DNA of 64,000 nucleotides from Arenibacter sp. F20364 (GTDB lineage Bacteria; Bacteroidota; Bacteroidia; Flavobacteriales; Flavobacteriaceae), in contig NZ_JALKBD010000001.1 in NCBI RefSeq assembly GCF_023015905.1, positions 186,001 through 250,000 on the forward strand, given 5' to 3'. Shown here in pieces: positions 17,110 to 26,223 of this stretch. The position numbers and the translations under genes are program-made. Position 1 is the first letter of the stretch. Every line of letters begins with the position of its first letter. The notes beneath the pieces were generated by a model that was not told the DNA's origin, ran no database searches, and saw only the letters and a program-made list of their open reading frames with translations.

Positions 17110-19005
17110 TCACTTAAAAACGACCACTCCAAGAGGTGGAATGCTGATTTCCACGGATTTATCATATCCATGCCAAGCGGTTTTACCAATTTTCAATGTG
17201 CCGTTTTTCATTCCGCTACCGCCATATTTTTTGTCATCACTATTGAAAATTTCCTTTAATTGACCAGTTTTAGCAACTCCCATTCTATATTTTTCCCTGG
17301 GAACCGGGGTAAAATTACAGGCTACATAGATATTCTTCTTGGGATCTGTTCCTTTTCTAATATAGGTCAAGACGGAATTTTGATGATCTCCATAATCTAT
17401 CCACTGAAAACCTTCTGGGCTAAATTGTTTCTCATACAGGGCTGGATACTCTTGATATAAGGTGTTCAAGTCCTTCACCAATTTTTGGATTCCACTATGG
17501 AAATCATATTGTAAAAGATGCCAGTCCAGACTTTTTTGAAAATTCCATTCGGAAGATTGACCGAATTCCCCGCCCATAAAAATTAAATTGGCACCTGGAT
17601 GGGTATACATGTATCCAAAAAGCAGCCTCAAGTTGGCAAAACGTTGCCATTCGTCCCCAGGCATCCTATACAATAGGGACTGCTTACCATAAACCACTTC
17701 ATCATGGGAAAAGGGAAGCATAAAATTCTCCGTAAAGGCATAGGTTGCACTAAAGGTCAAATCGTTTTGATGGTGCTTCCTATAAATGGGTTCCTTTTTA
17801 AAATATTCCAAGGTATCATGCATCCATCCCATCATCCATTTCATTCCAAAACCAAGCCCCCCCATGCTTACGGGTTTAGATACCATTGAAAAAGAGGTAG
17901 ATTCTTCTGCGATCATCTGTATTCCATCAAAATTGGAATAAACAGTTTCATTTAGTTCCCTTATAAAGGAAATAGCCTCTAAATTCTCGTTATTACCGTA
18001 CATATTGGGCTCCCATTGACCATCATCCCTGGAATAATCCAAATACAACATGGACGCTACCGCATCTACACGTAGGGCATCGGCATGGAATTGATCTAGC
18101 CAAAACATGGCATTACTGATCAAAAATGCCCTTACCTCATTTCTACCGTAATTAAATATCAAACTTTTCCAATCGGGATGATACCCCCTTCTTCTATCGG
18201 GATGCTCATAAAGGTGTGAGCCATCAAAAAATCCTAAACCATGGGCATCTTCGGGAAAATGCGAAGGCACCCAATCCAATATGACCCCAATTCCATTTTG
18301 ATGCAATGCATCTACCAATAATTTAAACCCTTCGGGTTTACCAAAACGAGAGGTAGGGGCAAAATAACCGGTTAACTGATATCCCCATGATGGATCATAT
18401 GGATACTCCATAACGGGCATAAATTCCACATGTGTAAAATTCATCTCCTTCACATAGTTCACCAAATCCTCGGCAAATTCCGCATAGGTCAAATAATCGT
18501 TATTGGATTTTCGCTTCCAAGACCCCAAATGCACCTCATAAACAGCATATGGCTTGTCCAGGGCATTTTTTTCCTTTCTGTTCTTCATCCATGTTCCGTC
18601 TCCCCATTGGTGCTTATCTTCCCAGACTATAGAGGCGGTCATTGGTGGGTGTTCACAGCTCCTAGCAAATGGATCTGCCTTTTCCGTAACCACCCCGTGA
18701 TTTGTGGAATGGATAATATATTTATACAAAGTACCCTTCTCCAATTCTGGGACAAATCCCTCCCAGATTCCACTACCATCCCAACGCACATGTAGATGAT
18801 GATCCGCTTCGTACCAATTATTAAAATCGCCCACCACGGAAACTGACCTTGCGGATGGGGCCCATACAGCAAAATAAGTACCTTTAACTCCATTGACCTC
18901 TATAAGATGGGACCCCAACTTTTCGTACAATTTAAAATGTTTACCCGCCTTAAAAAGGTTGATATCAAATTCTGTAAATAAACTATGGGATACTACTTTG
19001 GTCAT
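17110..19005 (-). CDS. glgB: 1,4-alpha-glucan branching enzyme
   Basis: Introduces alpha-1,6 branches into glycogen-type glucans. The 631-residue protein has an N-terminal CBM48 (GTYFAVWAPSARSVSVVGDFNNW, ~42-64), the GH13 barrel with nucleophile Asp314 in LRVDAV, Glu367 in MIAEEST and the downstream FSHDEVVYGKQSLL motif, and a C-terminal all-beta domain. The HVEFMPVMEYPYDPSWGYQ region is typical of GlgB. No glgA or glgC lies in the window. The GH31 gene follows. Start ATG at 19005. Confidence 0.95.
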   Translation of the reverse strand: MTKVVSHSLFTEFDINLFKAGKHFKLYEKLGSHLIEVNGVKGTYFAVWAPSARSVSVVGDFNNWYEADHHLHVRWDGSGIWEGFVPELEKGTLYKYIIHSTNHGVVTEKADPFARSCEHPPMTASIVWEDKHQWGDGTWMKNRKEKNALDKPYAVYEVHLGSWKRKSNNDYLTYAEFAEDLVNYVKEMNFTHVEFMPVMEYPYDPSWGYQLTGYFAPTSRFGKPEGFKLLVDALHQNGIGVILDWVPSHFPEDAHGLGFFDGSHLYEHPDRRRGYHPDWKSLIFNYGRNEVRAFLISNAMFWLDQFHADALRVDAVASMLYLDYSRDDGQWEPNMYGNNENLEAISFIRELNETVYSNFDGIQMIAEESTSFSMVSKPVSMGGLGFGMKWMMGWMHDTLEYFKKEPIYRKHHQNDLTFSATYAFTENFMLPFSHDEVVYGKQSLLYRMPGDEWQRFANLRLLFGYMYTHPGANLIFMGGEFGQSSEWNFQKSLDWHLLQYDFHSGIQKLVKDLNTLYQEYPALYEKQFSPEGFQWIDYGDHQNSVLTYIRKGTDPKKNIYVACNFTPVPREKYRMGVAKTGQLKEIFNSDDKKYGGSGMKNGTLKIGKTAWHGYDKSVEISIPPLGVVVFK

Positions 19006-19184
19006 GATTACGTTATTTAGTACACTGTTTGGACTACTTTGGTTCGTAACTTCAATATACGAACAGTAAGATTTAACTAAAACCTAACTTTGCAAGTATA
19101 GATATAAAAATTGGAACGCTTTTTGAAACTAGTTAAAAATACAATAACATTTATAGAATTTGATTAAACTCTAAAATAATTATT

Positions 19185-19760
19185 ATGAAAAAAGTTACCT
19201 TATTATTCGGCACATTAATAGCTCTATTTATTATCTCTTGTGAAGGTCCTGCAGGACCTCCGGGATTCGATGGTTTTGACGGACAGGACGGACAGGACGG
19301 TGAGGATGGCATCCAAGGGCAGGTATTTGAAGTGGACAATGTTGACTTCAACTATGATGCAGGTGGGGACATTTATTCCTACATTATGACATTTTCTGAT
19401 TTTACCAGTTTCCCAGTTTACGAATCCGATGCAGTTTTGGTATACCGGTATGATGGTTCTGTAGATTATCAAGACAATACAACTGCGGATGCGTGGAGCC
19501 TGATACCCCAAAATTTCTTTTTGCCAGAAGGAACCATACAATATACCAATGCACACACGTTCATAGATGTTGAGATTTTTATTGACGGAAATTTCAATCT
19601 TGCCAATTTAGATACGGCATTTACTGACAACCAGCTGTTTAGAGTTGTTATACTCCCCAGTGAATTTGCCGCGGCAAAACTGGACAAATCCAATATTAAA
19701 GCAGTAATGAGGACTATTGGTGTCGAAGAAAAAGACGTTAAGCGTTTTCAAACGAACTAA
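19185..19760 (+). CDS. Lipoprotein with a short collagen-like segment
   Basis: 191 residues. A lipoprotein signal (FIISC, Cys19) is followed at once by a Gly-X-Y run (residues 21-45: eight triplets such as GPA GPP GFD GQD GED), then a ~140-residue globular part without a recognised domain. Bacterial collagen-like segments can form triple helices, so a trimeric surface stalk is plausible but inferred; with only eight triplets the helix would be short. It is monocistronic with a strong terminator. Similar collagen-start lipoproteins occur in Flavobacteriaceae, function unknown. Confidence 0.82.
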   Translation: MKKVTLLFGTLIALFIISCEGPAGPPGFDGFDGQDGQDGEDGIQGQVFEVDNVDFNYDAGGDIYSYIMTFSDFTSFPVYESDAVLVYRYDGSVDYQDNTTADAWSLIPQNFFLPEGTIQYTNAHTFIDVEIFIDGNFNLANLDTAFTDNQLFRVVILPSEFAAAKLDKSNIKAVMRTIGVEEKDVKRFQTN

Positions 19761-19780
19761 AATCACATTATTTTAAATCA

Positions 19781-19816
19781 AGCCCTTATTTCTTGAAGGA
19801 AATAAGGGCTATTTTT
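19781..19816 (+). terminator. Rho-independent terminator of the collagen-like lipoprotein gene
   Basis: AGCCCTTATTTC (19781-19792) pairs perfectly with GAAATAAGGGCT (19799-19810), then ATTTTTA follows. A 12-bp stem, 20 bases after the stop. Confidence 0.93.
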
Positions 19817-19912
19817 ATAGTTTAAAACCTCCACTTAAAAATTCTCTTAAGTTATGAAGAAAGGATACCGCCATAATTTCGTCCAATTATAAAAAGTAAA
19901 AGAAACTACACT

Positions 19913-20407
19913 ATGAAAAAATTAATATTTGCACTTTGTGTTGTATTTATAGGATGCAAAGGAACTTCTCAGGAAAAAGAGGCATCTAAAATGGATTCCA
20001 AGAAAAAAGAGCAGTTCAAAGTCACCAAAACTGAAGCAGCGTGGCGTGAACAGCTTACAGATATGCAGTTCTATGTCCTAAGAAAAGCTGGTACGGAAAA
20101 CCCAGCGTCCAGTAAATTGCTGAACAACAAACAAAAGGGTGTTTACACCTGTGCTGCCTGTGGAACCGAACTTTTTAAAAGCGACCACAAATTTGATTCC
20201 GGCACGGGATGGCCAAGCTTTGATCGAGAAATTAAAGGAAATGTTGCCTATGACGTGGATTACGATCTAGGCTATGCCAGAAAAGAAGAACACTGCGCTA
20301 CCTGTGGCGGTCATTTAGGCCATGTTTTTAACGATGGCCCAAAAAATACCACGGGCCAGAGGCATTGCATCAACGGTGCAGCACTAAACTTTGTGCCCGA
20401 AAAATAG
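19913..20407 (+). CDS. msrB: Peptide-methionine (R)-S-oxide reductase, lipoprotein form
   Basis: Repairs methionine-R-sulfoxide in proteins. 164 residues: lipobox VFIGC (Cys15), a charged linker (20-36), then a full MsrB domain. Zinc ligands Cys80, Cys83, Cys128 and Cys131 (CAAC and CATC), the GTGWPSF segment at 97-103 and the catalytic Cys152 in RHCINGAAL are all present. The signal sequence places it in the envelope, where it would protect exported proteins from oxidation. Stands alone with its own terminator. Confidence 0.95.
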   Translation: MKKLIFALCVVFIGCKGTSQEKEASKMDSKKKEQFKVTKTEAAWREQLTDMQFYVLRKAGTENPASSKLLNNKQKGVYTCAACGTELFKSDHKFDSGTGWPSFDREIKGNVAYDVDYDLGYARKEEHCATCGGHLGHVFNDGPKNTTGQRHCINGAALNFVPEK

Positions 20408-20443
20408 GGACAAGCTTCAATTACATAATTAATTTACTACATT

Positions 20444-20480
20444 GGGCCGGCCATAACTTTTATAAGGGCCGGCCCTATTT
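20444..20480 (+). terminator. GC-rich hairpin after msrB
   Basis: GGGCCGGCC (20444-20452) pairs with GGCCGGCCC (20467-20475); TATTTATT follows. Strong stem with a weak T-run. Confidence 0.75.
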
Positions 20481-20505
20481 ATTCCAATTAATTTAAAAGG
20501 GCATC

Positions 20506-20536
20506 TGTGTGAATTCAGTATGGTTTTGTAACTTTG
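20506..20536 (+). promoter_or_regulatory. Putative lpdA promoter
   Basis: TAACTTTG at 20529-20536 matches TAnnTTTG exactly; a TGTG element at 20506-20509 stands in for -33 with a 19-base spacer. It lies 35 bases before the lpdA ATG. Confidence 0.5.
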
Positions 20537-20570
20537 CCACTTCATAATTTATTTACCAAAAAAAATATAA

Positions 20571-21962
20571 ATGAGCAATTTCGATATTATTGTATTAGGT
20601 AGTGGTCCTGGAGGTTATGTAGCCGCAATCAGAGCCTCTCAATTGGGATTTAAGACTGCCATTATAGAAAAAGAAAGTCTTGGTGGCGTATGTTTAAATT
20701 GGGGATGTATCCCTACCAAAGCATTATTGAAATCCGCTCAGGTTTTCGAATACTTGCTTCATGCAGCCGATTACGGATTAAAGGCCGAAGGTGTGGACAA
20801 GGACTTTAACGCTGTGGTCAAAAGAAGTAGAAACGTAGCGGAAGGAATGAGCAAGGGCGTTCAATTTTTGATGAAAAAAAACAAGATTGAAGTCATTAAA
20901 GGTTTTGGAACCCTAAAGCCCGGCAAAAAGGTAAGTGTAAAGTCGGACGATGGCAAAGAGACCGAGTATTCGGCCAATAACATCATTATTGCTACAGGCG
21001 CCCGAAGCAGGGAACTACCCAGTTTACCACAGGACGGCAAAAAAATTATAGGCTACCGTGAGGCTATGTCCTTGGACAAACAACCAAAGAAAATGCTCGT
21101 AGTGGGCAGTGGTGCCATAGGAATAGAATTTGCCTATTTTTATAACGCCATGGGAACAGAGGTAACCGTTGTAGAATTTTTGCCAAATGTAGTACCGGTA
21201 GAGGATGAAGAGGTTTCCAAACAACTGGAGCGCAGTCTTAAAAAGACCGGAATAAAAATTATGACCTCCTCCGAAGTGACCAAGGTAGACACCTCTGGTG
21301 ATGGAGTTAAGGCAACTGTAAAAACGAGCAAGGGGGAAGAAATCCTTGAGGCCGATATTGTATTGTCTGCAGTGGGCATTAAGACCAATATCGAAAATAT
21401 TGGTTTGGAAAATGTTGGTATTGCAACGGATAGGGATAAAATTTTGGTAAACGATTATTACCAAACCAATATTCCGGGGTACTTCGCCATTGGCGATGTA
21501 ACACCGGGTCAAGCCTTGGCCCATGTTGCCTCTGCAGAAGGGATACTTTGCGTAGAGAAAATTGCGGATATGCATGTGGAGCCATTAGATTACGGTAACA
21601 TTCCCGGATGTACCTATTGCACCCCGGAAATTGCATCTGTTGGACTTACCGAAAAACAGGCCATTGAAAAAGGTTACGAAATTAAAGTGGGCAAATTCCC
21701 ATTTTCGGCCAGCGGTAAAGCCAGTGCTTCCGGAAACAAGGACGGCTTTGTAAAAGTAATTTTCGATGCCAAATATGGCGAATGGCTAGGATGCCATATG
21801 ATCGGTGCCGGAGTTACAGATATGATAGCGGAGGCTGTGGTAGCGCGTAAATTGGAAACTACCGGACACGAGATCCTAAAGGCGGTACACCCCCACCCTA
21901 CCATGAGCGAAGCGGTAATGGAGGCTGTTGCCCATGCCTATGGAGAAGTAATACACATATAA
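20571..21962 (+). CDS. lpdA: Dihydrolipoyl dehydrogenase
   Basis: E3 flavoprotein that reoxidises lipoyl groups of 2-oxoacid dehydrogenase and glycine cleavage complexes, reducing NAD. The 463-residue chain has the FAD loop GSGPGGY (10-16), the redox disulfide Cys41/Cys46 in CLNWGC, the NAD loop GSGAIGIE (178-185 region) and the C-terminal His442-Glu447 pair in HPHPTMSEAVMEA. All active residues are intact. It is not next to E1 or E2 genes, so it probably serves several complexes. A terminator-like hairpin follows. Confidence 0.96.
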   Translation: MSNFDIIVLGSGPGGYVAAIRASQLGFKTAIIEKESLGGVCLNWGCIPTKALLKSAQVFEYLLHAADYGLKAEGVDKDFNAVVKRSRNVAEGMSKGVQFLMKKNKIEVIKGFGTLKPGKKVSVKSDDGKETEYSANNIIIATGARSRELPSLPQDGKKIIGYREAMSLDKQPKKMLVVGSGAIGIEFAYFYNAMGTEVTVVEFLPNVVPVEDEEVSKQLERSLKKTGIKIMTSSEVTKVDTSGDGVKATVKTSKGEEILEADIVLSAVGIKTNIENIGLENVGIATDRDKILVNDYYQTNIPGYFAIGDVTPGQALAHVASAEGILCVEKIADMHVEPLDYGNIPGCTYCTPEIASVGLTEKQAIEKGYEIKVGKFPFSASGKASASGNKDGFVKVIFDAKYGEWLGCHMIGAGVTDMIAEAVVARKLETTGHEILKAVHPHPTMSEAVMEAVAHAYGEVIHI

Positions 21963-21989
21963 ATTAAAGGACTATGTTCCTTTAACAAT

Positions 21990-22024
21990 TTAGACCCGTT
22001 AGCTTTAAAACCTGACGGGTCTAA
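21990..22024 (+). terminator. Hairpin after lpdA
   Basis: TTAGACCCGT (21990-21999) pairs with ACGGGTCTAA (22015-22024). A 10-bp stem followed by TTAAATAATTA, so the T-run is weak. Confidence 0.65.
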
Positions 22025-22066
22025 TTAAATAATTAGATCACGATCATCACCATCACTGAAAAAGAT

Positions 22067-22351
22067 ATGTTAAAAATTTTTAGTCTCACCGCAATTCTCG
22101 AAGGTATTTCCTATCTATTACTTTTTGGCATAGGGATGCCTTTAAAATATATGGCCCAAATACCGGAACCCAATATCTATATTGGTTATGCCCATGGATT
22201 TCTGTTCATGGCCTATGTAGTCCTGGCAATAGTAGTATGCGTAGAAAAAAAGTGGGATCTAAAAATGTTCGCCATCCTTTTTATTGCTTCCCTTGTCCCT
22301 TTTGGCACTTTTTATATAGACAAAAAGTATTTAAAGCCACAACTGACTTAG
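22067..22351 (+). CDS. DUF3817 small membrane protein
   Basis: 94 residues, three hydrophobic helices at ~5-25, ~40-60 and ~66-85. The opening LTAILEGISYLLLFGIGMPLKY and the central YAHGFLFMAYVVLA fit the DUF3817 family of small integral membrane proteins. The function is unknown. It follows lpdA by 104 bases with a hairpin in between, so it may have its own promoter. Convergent with aroQ. Confidence 0.85.
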   Translation: MLKIFSLTAILEGISYLLLFGIGMPLKYMAQIPEPNIYIGYAHGFLFMAYVVLAIVVCVEKKWDLKMFAILFIASLVPFGTFYIDKKYLKPQLT

Positions 22352-22582
22352 GCAGTAGTCAGCACACAGTTTTCTGTAAACATATTCAGTAGGCAGTTTT
22401 CTGAATATCCCTGATTAGAAGTTGTCCGTTTACTGTTCACTACATACGGTTCATTATAAAAAATGAGGTCTCTACTGCTCGACCGGACAATTGAGGCTTT
22501 TTGAATGAACTTCCTTGAACTATTGTTAAAATATTGAATAAGACTTGGATAGCTATTCTTTATATTTATACAATCAGCAACC
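22352..22582. repeat. Intergenic repeat remnant, inverted relative of the 1.8/2.7 kb element
   Basis: The 19 bases GCTCGACCGGACAATTGAG at 22477-22495 are the exact reverse complement of 2731-2749. Nearby are GGCAGTAGTCAG and AGTAGGCAGTTTTCTG, echoing the GGCAGTAGG/GGCAGTTGG motifs of those copies. No gene is seen in the interval. Confidence 0.6.
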
Positions 22583-23008
22583 TTACTCTTTATTTAAAAA
22601 GCTTTGTATGGCCAGGTCATAACTTTTAAGCCCAAAGCCCAAAATTACACCTTTGGCTGCAGGGGAAATATAGGAGGTATGCCTAAACTCCTCGCGCCCA
22701 AAAGTATTGCTTATATGAACTTCCACAACAGGAGTGGTTATTCCCTTTATGGCATCGCCAATACCAATGGAGGTGTGGGTATAGGCACCGGCATTCAAAA
22801 TAATGCCCTCATATCCCTCGAAACCACAATCGTGCAGTTTATTAATGATTTCCCCCTCTATATTGGACTGGTAATATTCCAATTGCACCTCCTTAAACTT
22901 GAACTGCAGGTTGGCAAAATACTCCTCAAAAGTTGTTTTTCCGTAAACCTCTGGCTCCCGTTTGCCCAAAAGGTTAAGGTTTGGTCCGTTGATAATAATA
23001 ATCTTCAT
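22583..23008 (-). CDS. aroQ: Type II 3-dehydroquinate dehydratase
   Basis: Third step of the shikimate pathway. 141 residues, the usual length of the type II (AroQ) family. Catalytic Tyr22 in VYGKTT, Asn72 in ILNAGAYTH and His98 in VEVHISN are present, as is the N-terminal NGPNLNLLG signature (7-15). The ATG at 23008 gives MKIIIINGPNL. Divergent from xerD with a 212-base gap; this pairing is common in Flavobacteriaceae. Confidence 0.96.
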   Translation of the reverse strand: MKIIIINGPNLNLLGKREPEVYGKTTFEEYFANLQFKFKEVQLEYYQSNIEGEIINKLHDCGFEGYEGIILNAGAYTHTSIGIGDAIKGITTPVVEVHISNTFGREEFRHTSYISPAAKGVILGFGLKSYDLAIQSFLNKE

Positions 23009-23220
23009 GGGATAAATGTATGAAAATGTAATTCATAAAAAAAGAGGGGCATGGAGTATTAATCACTCCGCAAAAAAGTATTTCATTTAAGGCGGTTTTT
23101 ATCACCATCAAACAGTAATCGCCAATACAAGCCTAAGGAAAGATCAAATATTAATCGGTTGAAACAATAGTTCATGTACCTAAACTATTTCAACCCAAAA
23201 AAGTCCATTATATTTAACCT

Positions 23221-24132
23221 ATGAAATGGAATCGAGCCCTTCAGGATTTTCAACATTACTTAAATTTGGAACGAGGTCTATCCAAAAATTCCATTAGCAA
23301 CTACGTCTTGGATGTTGAGAAATTAATTTTGTTCCTTGAATCCCATGAAATAGTGGAAACGCCGATAAATATTGACAAAAACACCATTCAACAATTTATT
23401 TATGAACTGGCACAAAAGGTAAACCCAAGGTCACAGGCAAGGGTAATATCCGGCTTAAAAAGTTTTTTCAATTATCTGGTCTTCGAGGATTATCGGCAAG
23501 ACAATCCTATGGAGTTGATAGAATCCCCTAAAGTTGGTCGCAAACTCCCCGATACCCTTTCGGAGGAAGAAATAAATGCCCTTATTGCCGCAATAGACCT
23601 TTCCAAACCGGAAGGCGAACGCAATAGGGCCATTCTGGAAACACTTTATGGCTGCGGACTTAGGGTTTCGGAATTATTGGACTTAAAACTATCTGACCTT
23701 TATTTTGAGGAAGATTTTATAAAGGTTACCGGTAAAGGTGACAAGCAACGCTTTGTGCCCATTAGCGAAATCAATAAGAAATATATAAATATCTATAGAA
23801 AGGAAATACGTGTACATATGGCAATTAAAAAGGGGTTTGAAGACATCCTATTTTTGAACCGACGGGGGAGACGGTTGACCCGAGCCATGATATTTACCAT
23901 TATAAAACAACTTGCCTTGGAAATAGGACTGCATAAAAGCATTAGCCCACACACTTTTCGGCACTCCTTTGCCACCCATTTATTGCAGAATGGAGCAGAT
24001 CTAAGGGCCATTCAACAAATGCTCGGCCATGAGAGCATTACCACAACCGAAGTTTATATGCATGTAGACCGTACACATTTGACAGAAGTAATGAACAAGT
24101 ACCATCCAAGAAAAAAGGATACGTCCAACTAA
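23221..24132 (+). CDS. xerD: Site-specific tyrosine recombinase XerD
   Basis: Resolves chromosome dimers at dif together with a XerC partner or alone. The 303-residue chain has an N-terminal SAM-like core-binding domain (~5-90) and a catalytic domain with Arg148, Lys172, His244, Arg247, His270 and Tyr279, at the same positions as the E. coli XerD residues. The motif HTFRHSFATHLL (244-255) and LGHESITTTEVYMHV are canonical. The position next to aroQ and absence of phage genes mark it as the housekeeping enzyme, not a mobile integrase. The ATG at 23221 starts MKWNRALQDF. Confidence 0.95.
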   Translation: MKWNRALQDFQHYLNLERGLSKNSISNYVLDVEKLILFLESHEIVETPINIDKNTIQQFIYELAQKVNPRSQARVISGLKSFFNYLVFEDYRQDNPMELIESPKVGRKLPDTLSEEEINALIAAIDLSKPEGERNRAILETLYGCGLRVSELLDLKLSDLYFEEDFIKVTGKGDKQRFVPISEINKKYINIYRKEIRVHMAIKKGFEDILFLNRRGRRLTRAMIFTIIKQLALEIGLHKSISPHTFRHSFATHLLQNGADLRAIQQMLGHESITTTEVYMHVDRTHLTEVMNKYHPRKKDTSN

Positions 24133-24158
24133 ATTAATGTATTGCATTAGGAAATTTC

Positions 24159-25451
24159 CTAATCCTTAAAGGCACTATAATTTCTATTGAAGGGTCTAAT
24201 GATCAATCGGGCCTCCCTATCAAACCGAACATAATTGTACACCCAGTTCACGAAGACCACCATTCTGTTTCTAAACCCGATAAGAAAGAAAAGATGAACA
24301 AACATCCATACAAACCAAGCAAATACTCCTTGAAACCTAATATTCTTCATATCCACTACTGCCTTGTTCCTACCAACGGTGGCCATACTTCCCTTATTCC
24401 TGTAAACGAAGGGCTCTAAGGGCCTTCCTTCCAACAATCGCACTAGGTTTTCCCCTAAATTCCTTCCCTGCTGCATGGCCGGCTGAGCCATCATGGGGTG
24501 CCCCTTGGGCGTGTCCTTTGTCTGCATACAGGCCACATCTCCCACGGCATAAATATTGTTATGCCCTTTAACCTTATTAAATTCATCTACCGGAATCCTG
24601 CTTCCTCCAACCAATAGATCTTTGGCGTTCAAGCCTTTAATCTCAACACCTTTAACACCAGCTGCCCAAACTAGGGTTGCTGTTTCAAAATAAACATCCA
24701 CATCCGTACTAACTGTTTTACCGTCATAACCGGTTACCCTGGTATTTTTCCAAATTTGTACCCCTAGGCCCTCCAAAAAATCCTCGGCTTTTTGGGAAGC
24801 TTTTTCACTCATTTCCTTAAGAATACGATCGCCGGACTGGATAAGGTGAATTTGTACCCGTCTAGTATCAAGATCTGGATAGTCCTTAGGCAAAATCCCC
24901 TTTTTTATTTCAGCTAAGGCACCGGCCAATTCTACCCCCGTAGGTCCCGCCCCTACAATAACAAAATTCATAAGGGCATCCCTTTCATGATACTGATCGG
25001 TGAGAAGTGCCTGCTCAAAATTTTCAAGTATTAAACTTCTTAGATTTAAGGACTGGGGTATGGTTTTCATGGCCATACTATTAATTTCTATCTCCCTATT
25101 GCCGTAATAATTTGTTTCAGATCCAGTGGCAATCACCAAATAGTCATAATCCAAATCACCTATATCGGTCACAATGGTATTTTCCTCGGTTCTTATTTCT
25201 TTAACATTGGCAAGCCTAAAGAAAAAATTGCTGTAACCCTTTAAAACTTTCCGTATGGGATATGCAATGGAATCGGGCTCCAGCCCCCCCGTAGATACTT
25301 GATAAAGCAATGGTTGAAAAGTATGGTAATTATGCTTATCCAGAAGTACTACCTGAACTTCTTTATTTTTCAATCCTTTGGCAATGGAAATACCTGCAAA
25401 ACCACCACCTATAATAACAATTCTTGGAAAACTAGTCTTAGGAATATTCAT
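24159..25451 (-). CDS. ndh: Type II NADH dehydrogenase (NDH-2 like flavoprotein)
   Basis: 430 residues. FAD loop GGGFAG at 15-20, an NAD-binding loop VGAGPTGVELAGAL near 165-178, and AVGDVACMQ near 310-318 place it in the NDH-2/sulfide-quinone reductase group. The C-terminal part (~385-410, FVWMFVHLFFLIGFRNRMVVFVNW) is hydrophobic, as expected for a membrane-bound quinone reductase. The likely role is non-proton-pumping oxidation of NADH by quinone; a different electron donor cannot be excluded. It converges on xerD and stands alone. Confidence 0.88.
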   Translation of the reverse strand: MNIPKTSFPRIVIIGGGFAGISIAKGLKNKEVQVVLLDKHNYHTFQPLLYQVSTGGLEPDSIAYPIRKVLKGYSNFFFRLANVKEIRTEENTIVTDIGDLDYDYLVIATGSETNYYGNREIEINSMAMKTIPQSLNLRSLILENFEQALLTDQYHERDALMNFVIVGAGPTGVELAGALAEIKKGILPKDYPDLDTRRVQIHLIQSGDRILKEMSEKASQKAEDFLEGLGVQIWKNTRVTGYDGKTVSTDVDVYFETATLVWAAGVKGVEIKGLNAKDLLVGGSRIPVDEFNKVKGHNNIYAVGDVACMQTKDTPKGHPMMAQPAMQQGRNLGENLVRLLEGRPLEPFVYRNKGSMATVGRNKAVVDMKNIRFQGVFAWFVWMFVHLFFLIGFRNRMVVFVNWVYNYVRFDREARLIIRPFNRNYSAFKD

Positions 25452-25724
25452 ACTTGTAAATATGTGTAAATTTAAACATTCGCAAACTAATCAAGCAGAA
25501 GAATCTTAGTTTTGAAAACATTTAAGTTCACCACAAATAAAATAGGTAACAACTTTATTAACTTCAACTATAATATCTTAGTATTTGGATGGATGAAATA
25601 GGAGTATTAAAAGAAAAATACCCGATAAAATTTAAATTTTCGATTTAATGAAATTATTTCTGTATTGCCGTTGTAACAAAACAAAATATATTGCTACTAA
25701 TCATTAACTAACTGCTACAACCGA

Positions 25725-26219
25725 GTGACCAAAGATTTGGAACATCAATTCGTTACGGAATTAGAGTGCAATCAGAATATTGTACACAAGGTCTGTACAT
25801 TGTACACCAATGATAGGGACTCGCATAACGATTTATTTCAGGAAATAACGATTCAATTATGGAAGGCCTATCCAAAGTTCAGGGGAGAATCCAAATTTAG
25901 TACGTGGATGTACAGGGTTGCCCTGAATACCGCCATAACGCTATATAGAAAATCGAAAAGAAGTATTCCGACCCAAGATTATGAATCGGTGATTTTTAAA
26001 ATATCAGCGGATGAATACGACCCTACGGAAGAACAACAACTAAAATTGATGTACAATGCGGTAAGGCAATTGGGGGATATAGACAAAGCATTGGTCTTTC
26101 TTTATTTGGAAGACAAAGATTATAGGGAAATTGCGGAAACCCTGGGTATAACGGAGGTAAATGCCCGCGTGAAAATGAACAGAATAAAAAACAAGTTAAG
26201 AACCATATTAAATCCCTAG
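25725..26219 (+). CDS. ECF-family RNA polymerase sigma factor
   Basis: 164 residues from GTG at 25725. Region 2 is at ~25-88 (DLFQEITIQLWKAYPKF, FSTWMYRVALNTAITLYRKS) and region 4 at ~108-160 (DYREIAETLGITEVNARVKMNRI). No region 3. It is distinct from the sigma factor at 9.3 kb in length and sequence. The next gene begins 4 bases after its stop and encodes a membrane protein, a layout common for ECF sigma and regulator pairs. The signal sensed is unknown. Confidence 0.9.
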   Translation: MTKDLEHQFVTELECNQNIVHKVCTLYTNDRDSHNDLFQEITIQLWKAYPKFRGESKFSTWMYRVALNTAITLYRKSKRSIPTQDYESVIFKISADEYDPTEEQQLKLMYNAVRQLGDIDKALVFLYLEDKDYREIAETLGITEVNARVKMNRIKNKLRTILNP

Positions 26220-26223
26220 GCAT

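Noticed and set aside
23221-24132. xerD as a phage or island integrase
   Set aside because: Catalytic residues, length and its neighbour aroQ match the housekeeping enzyme; no att repeats or phage genes nearby.
24147-24162. 16-base palindrome TTAGGAAATTTCCTAA at the xerD/ndh junction
   Set aside because: It partly overlaps the ndh stop codon and has no T-run; too weak to call a terminator or operator.
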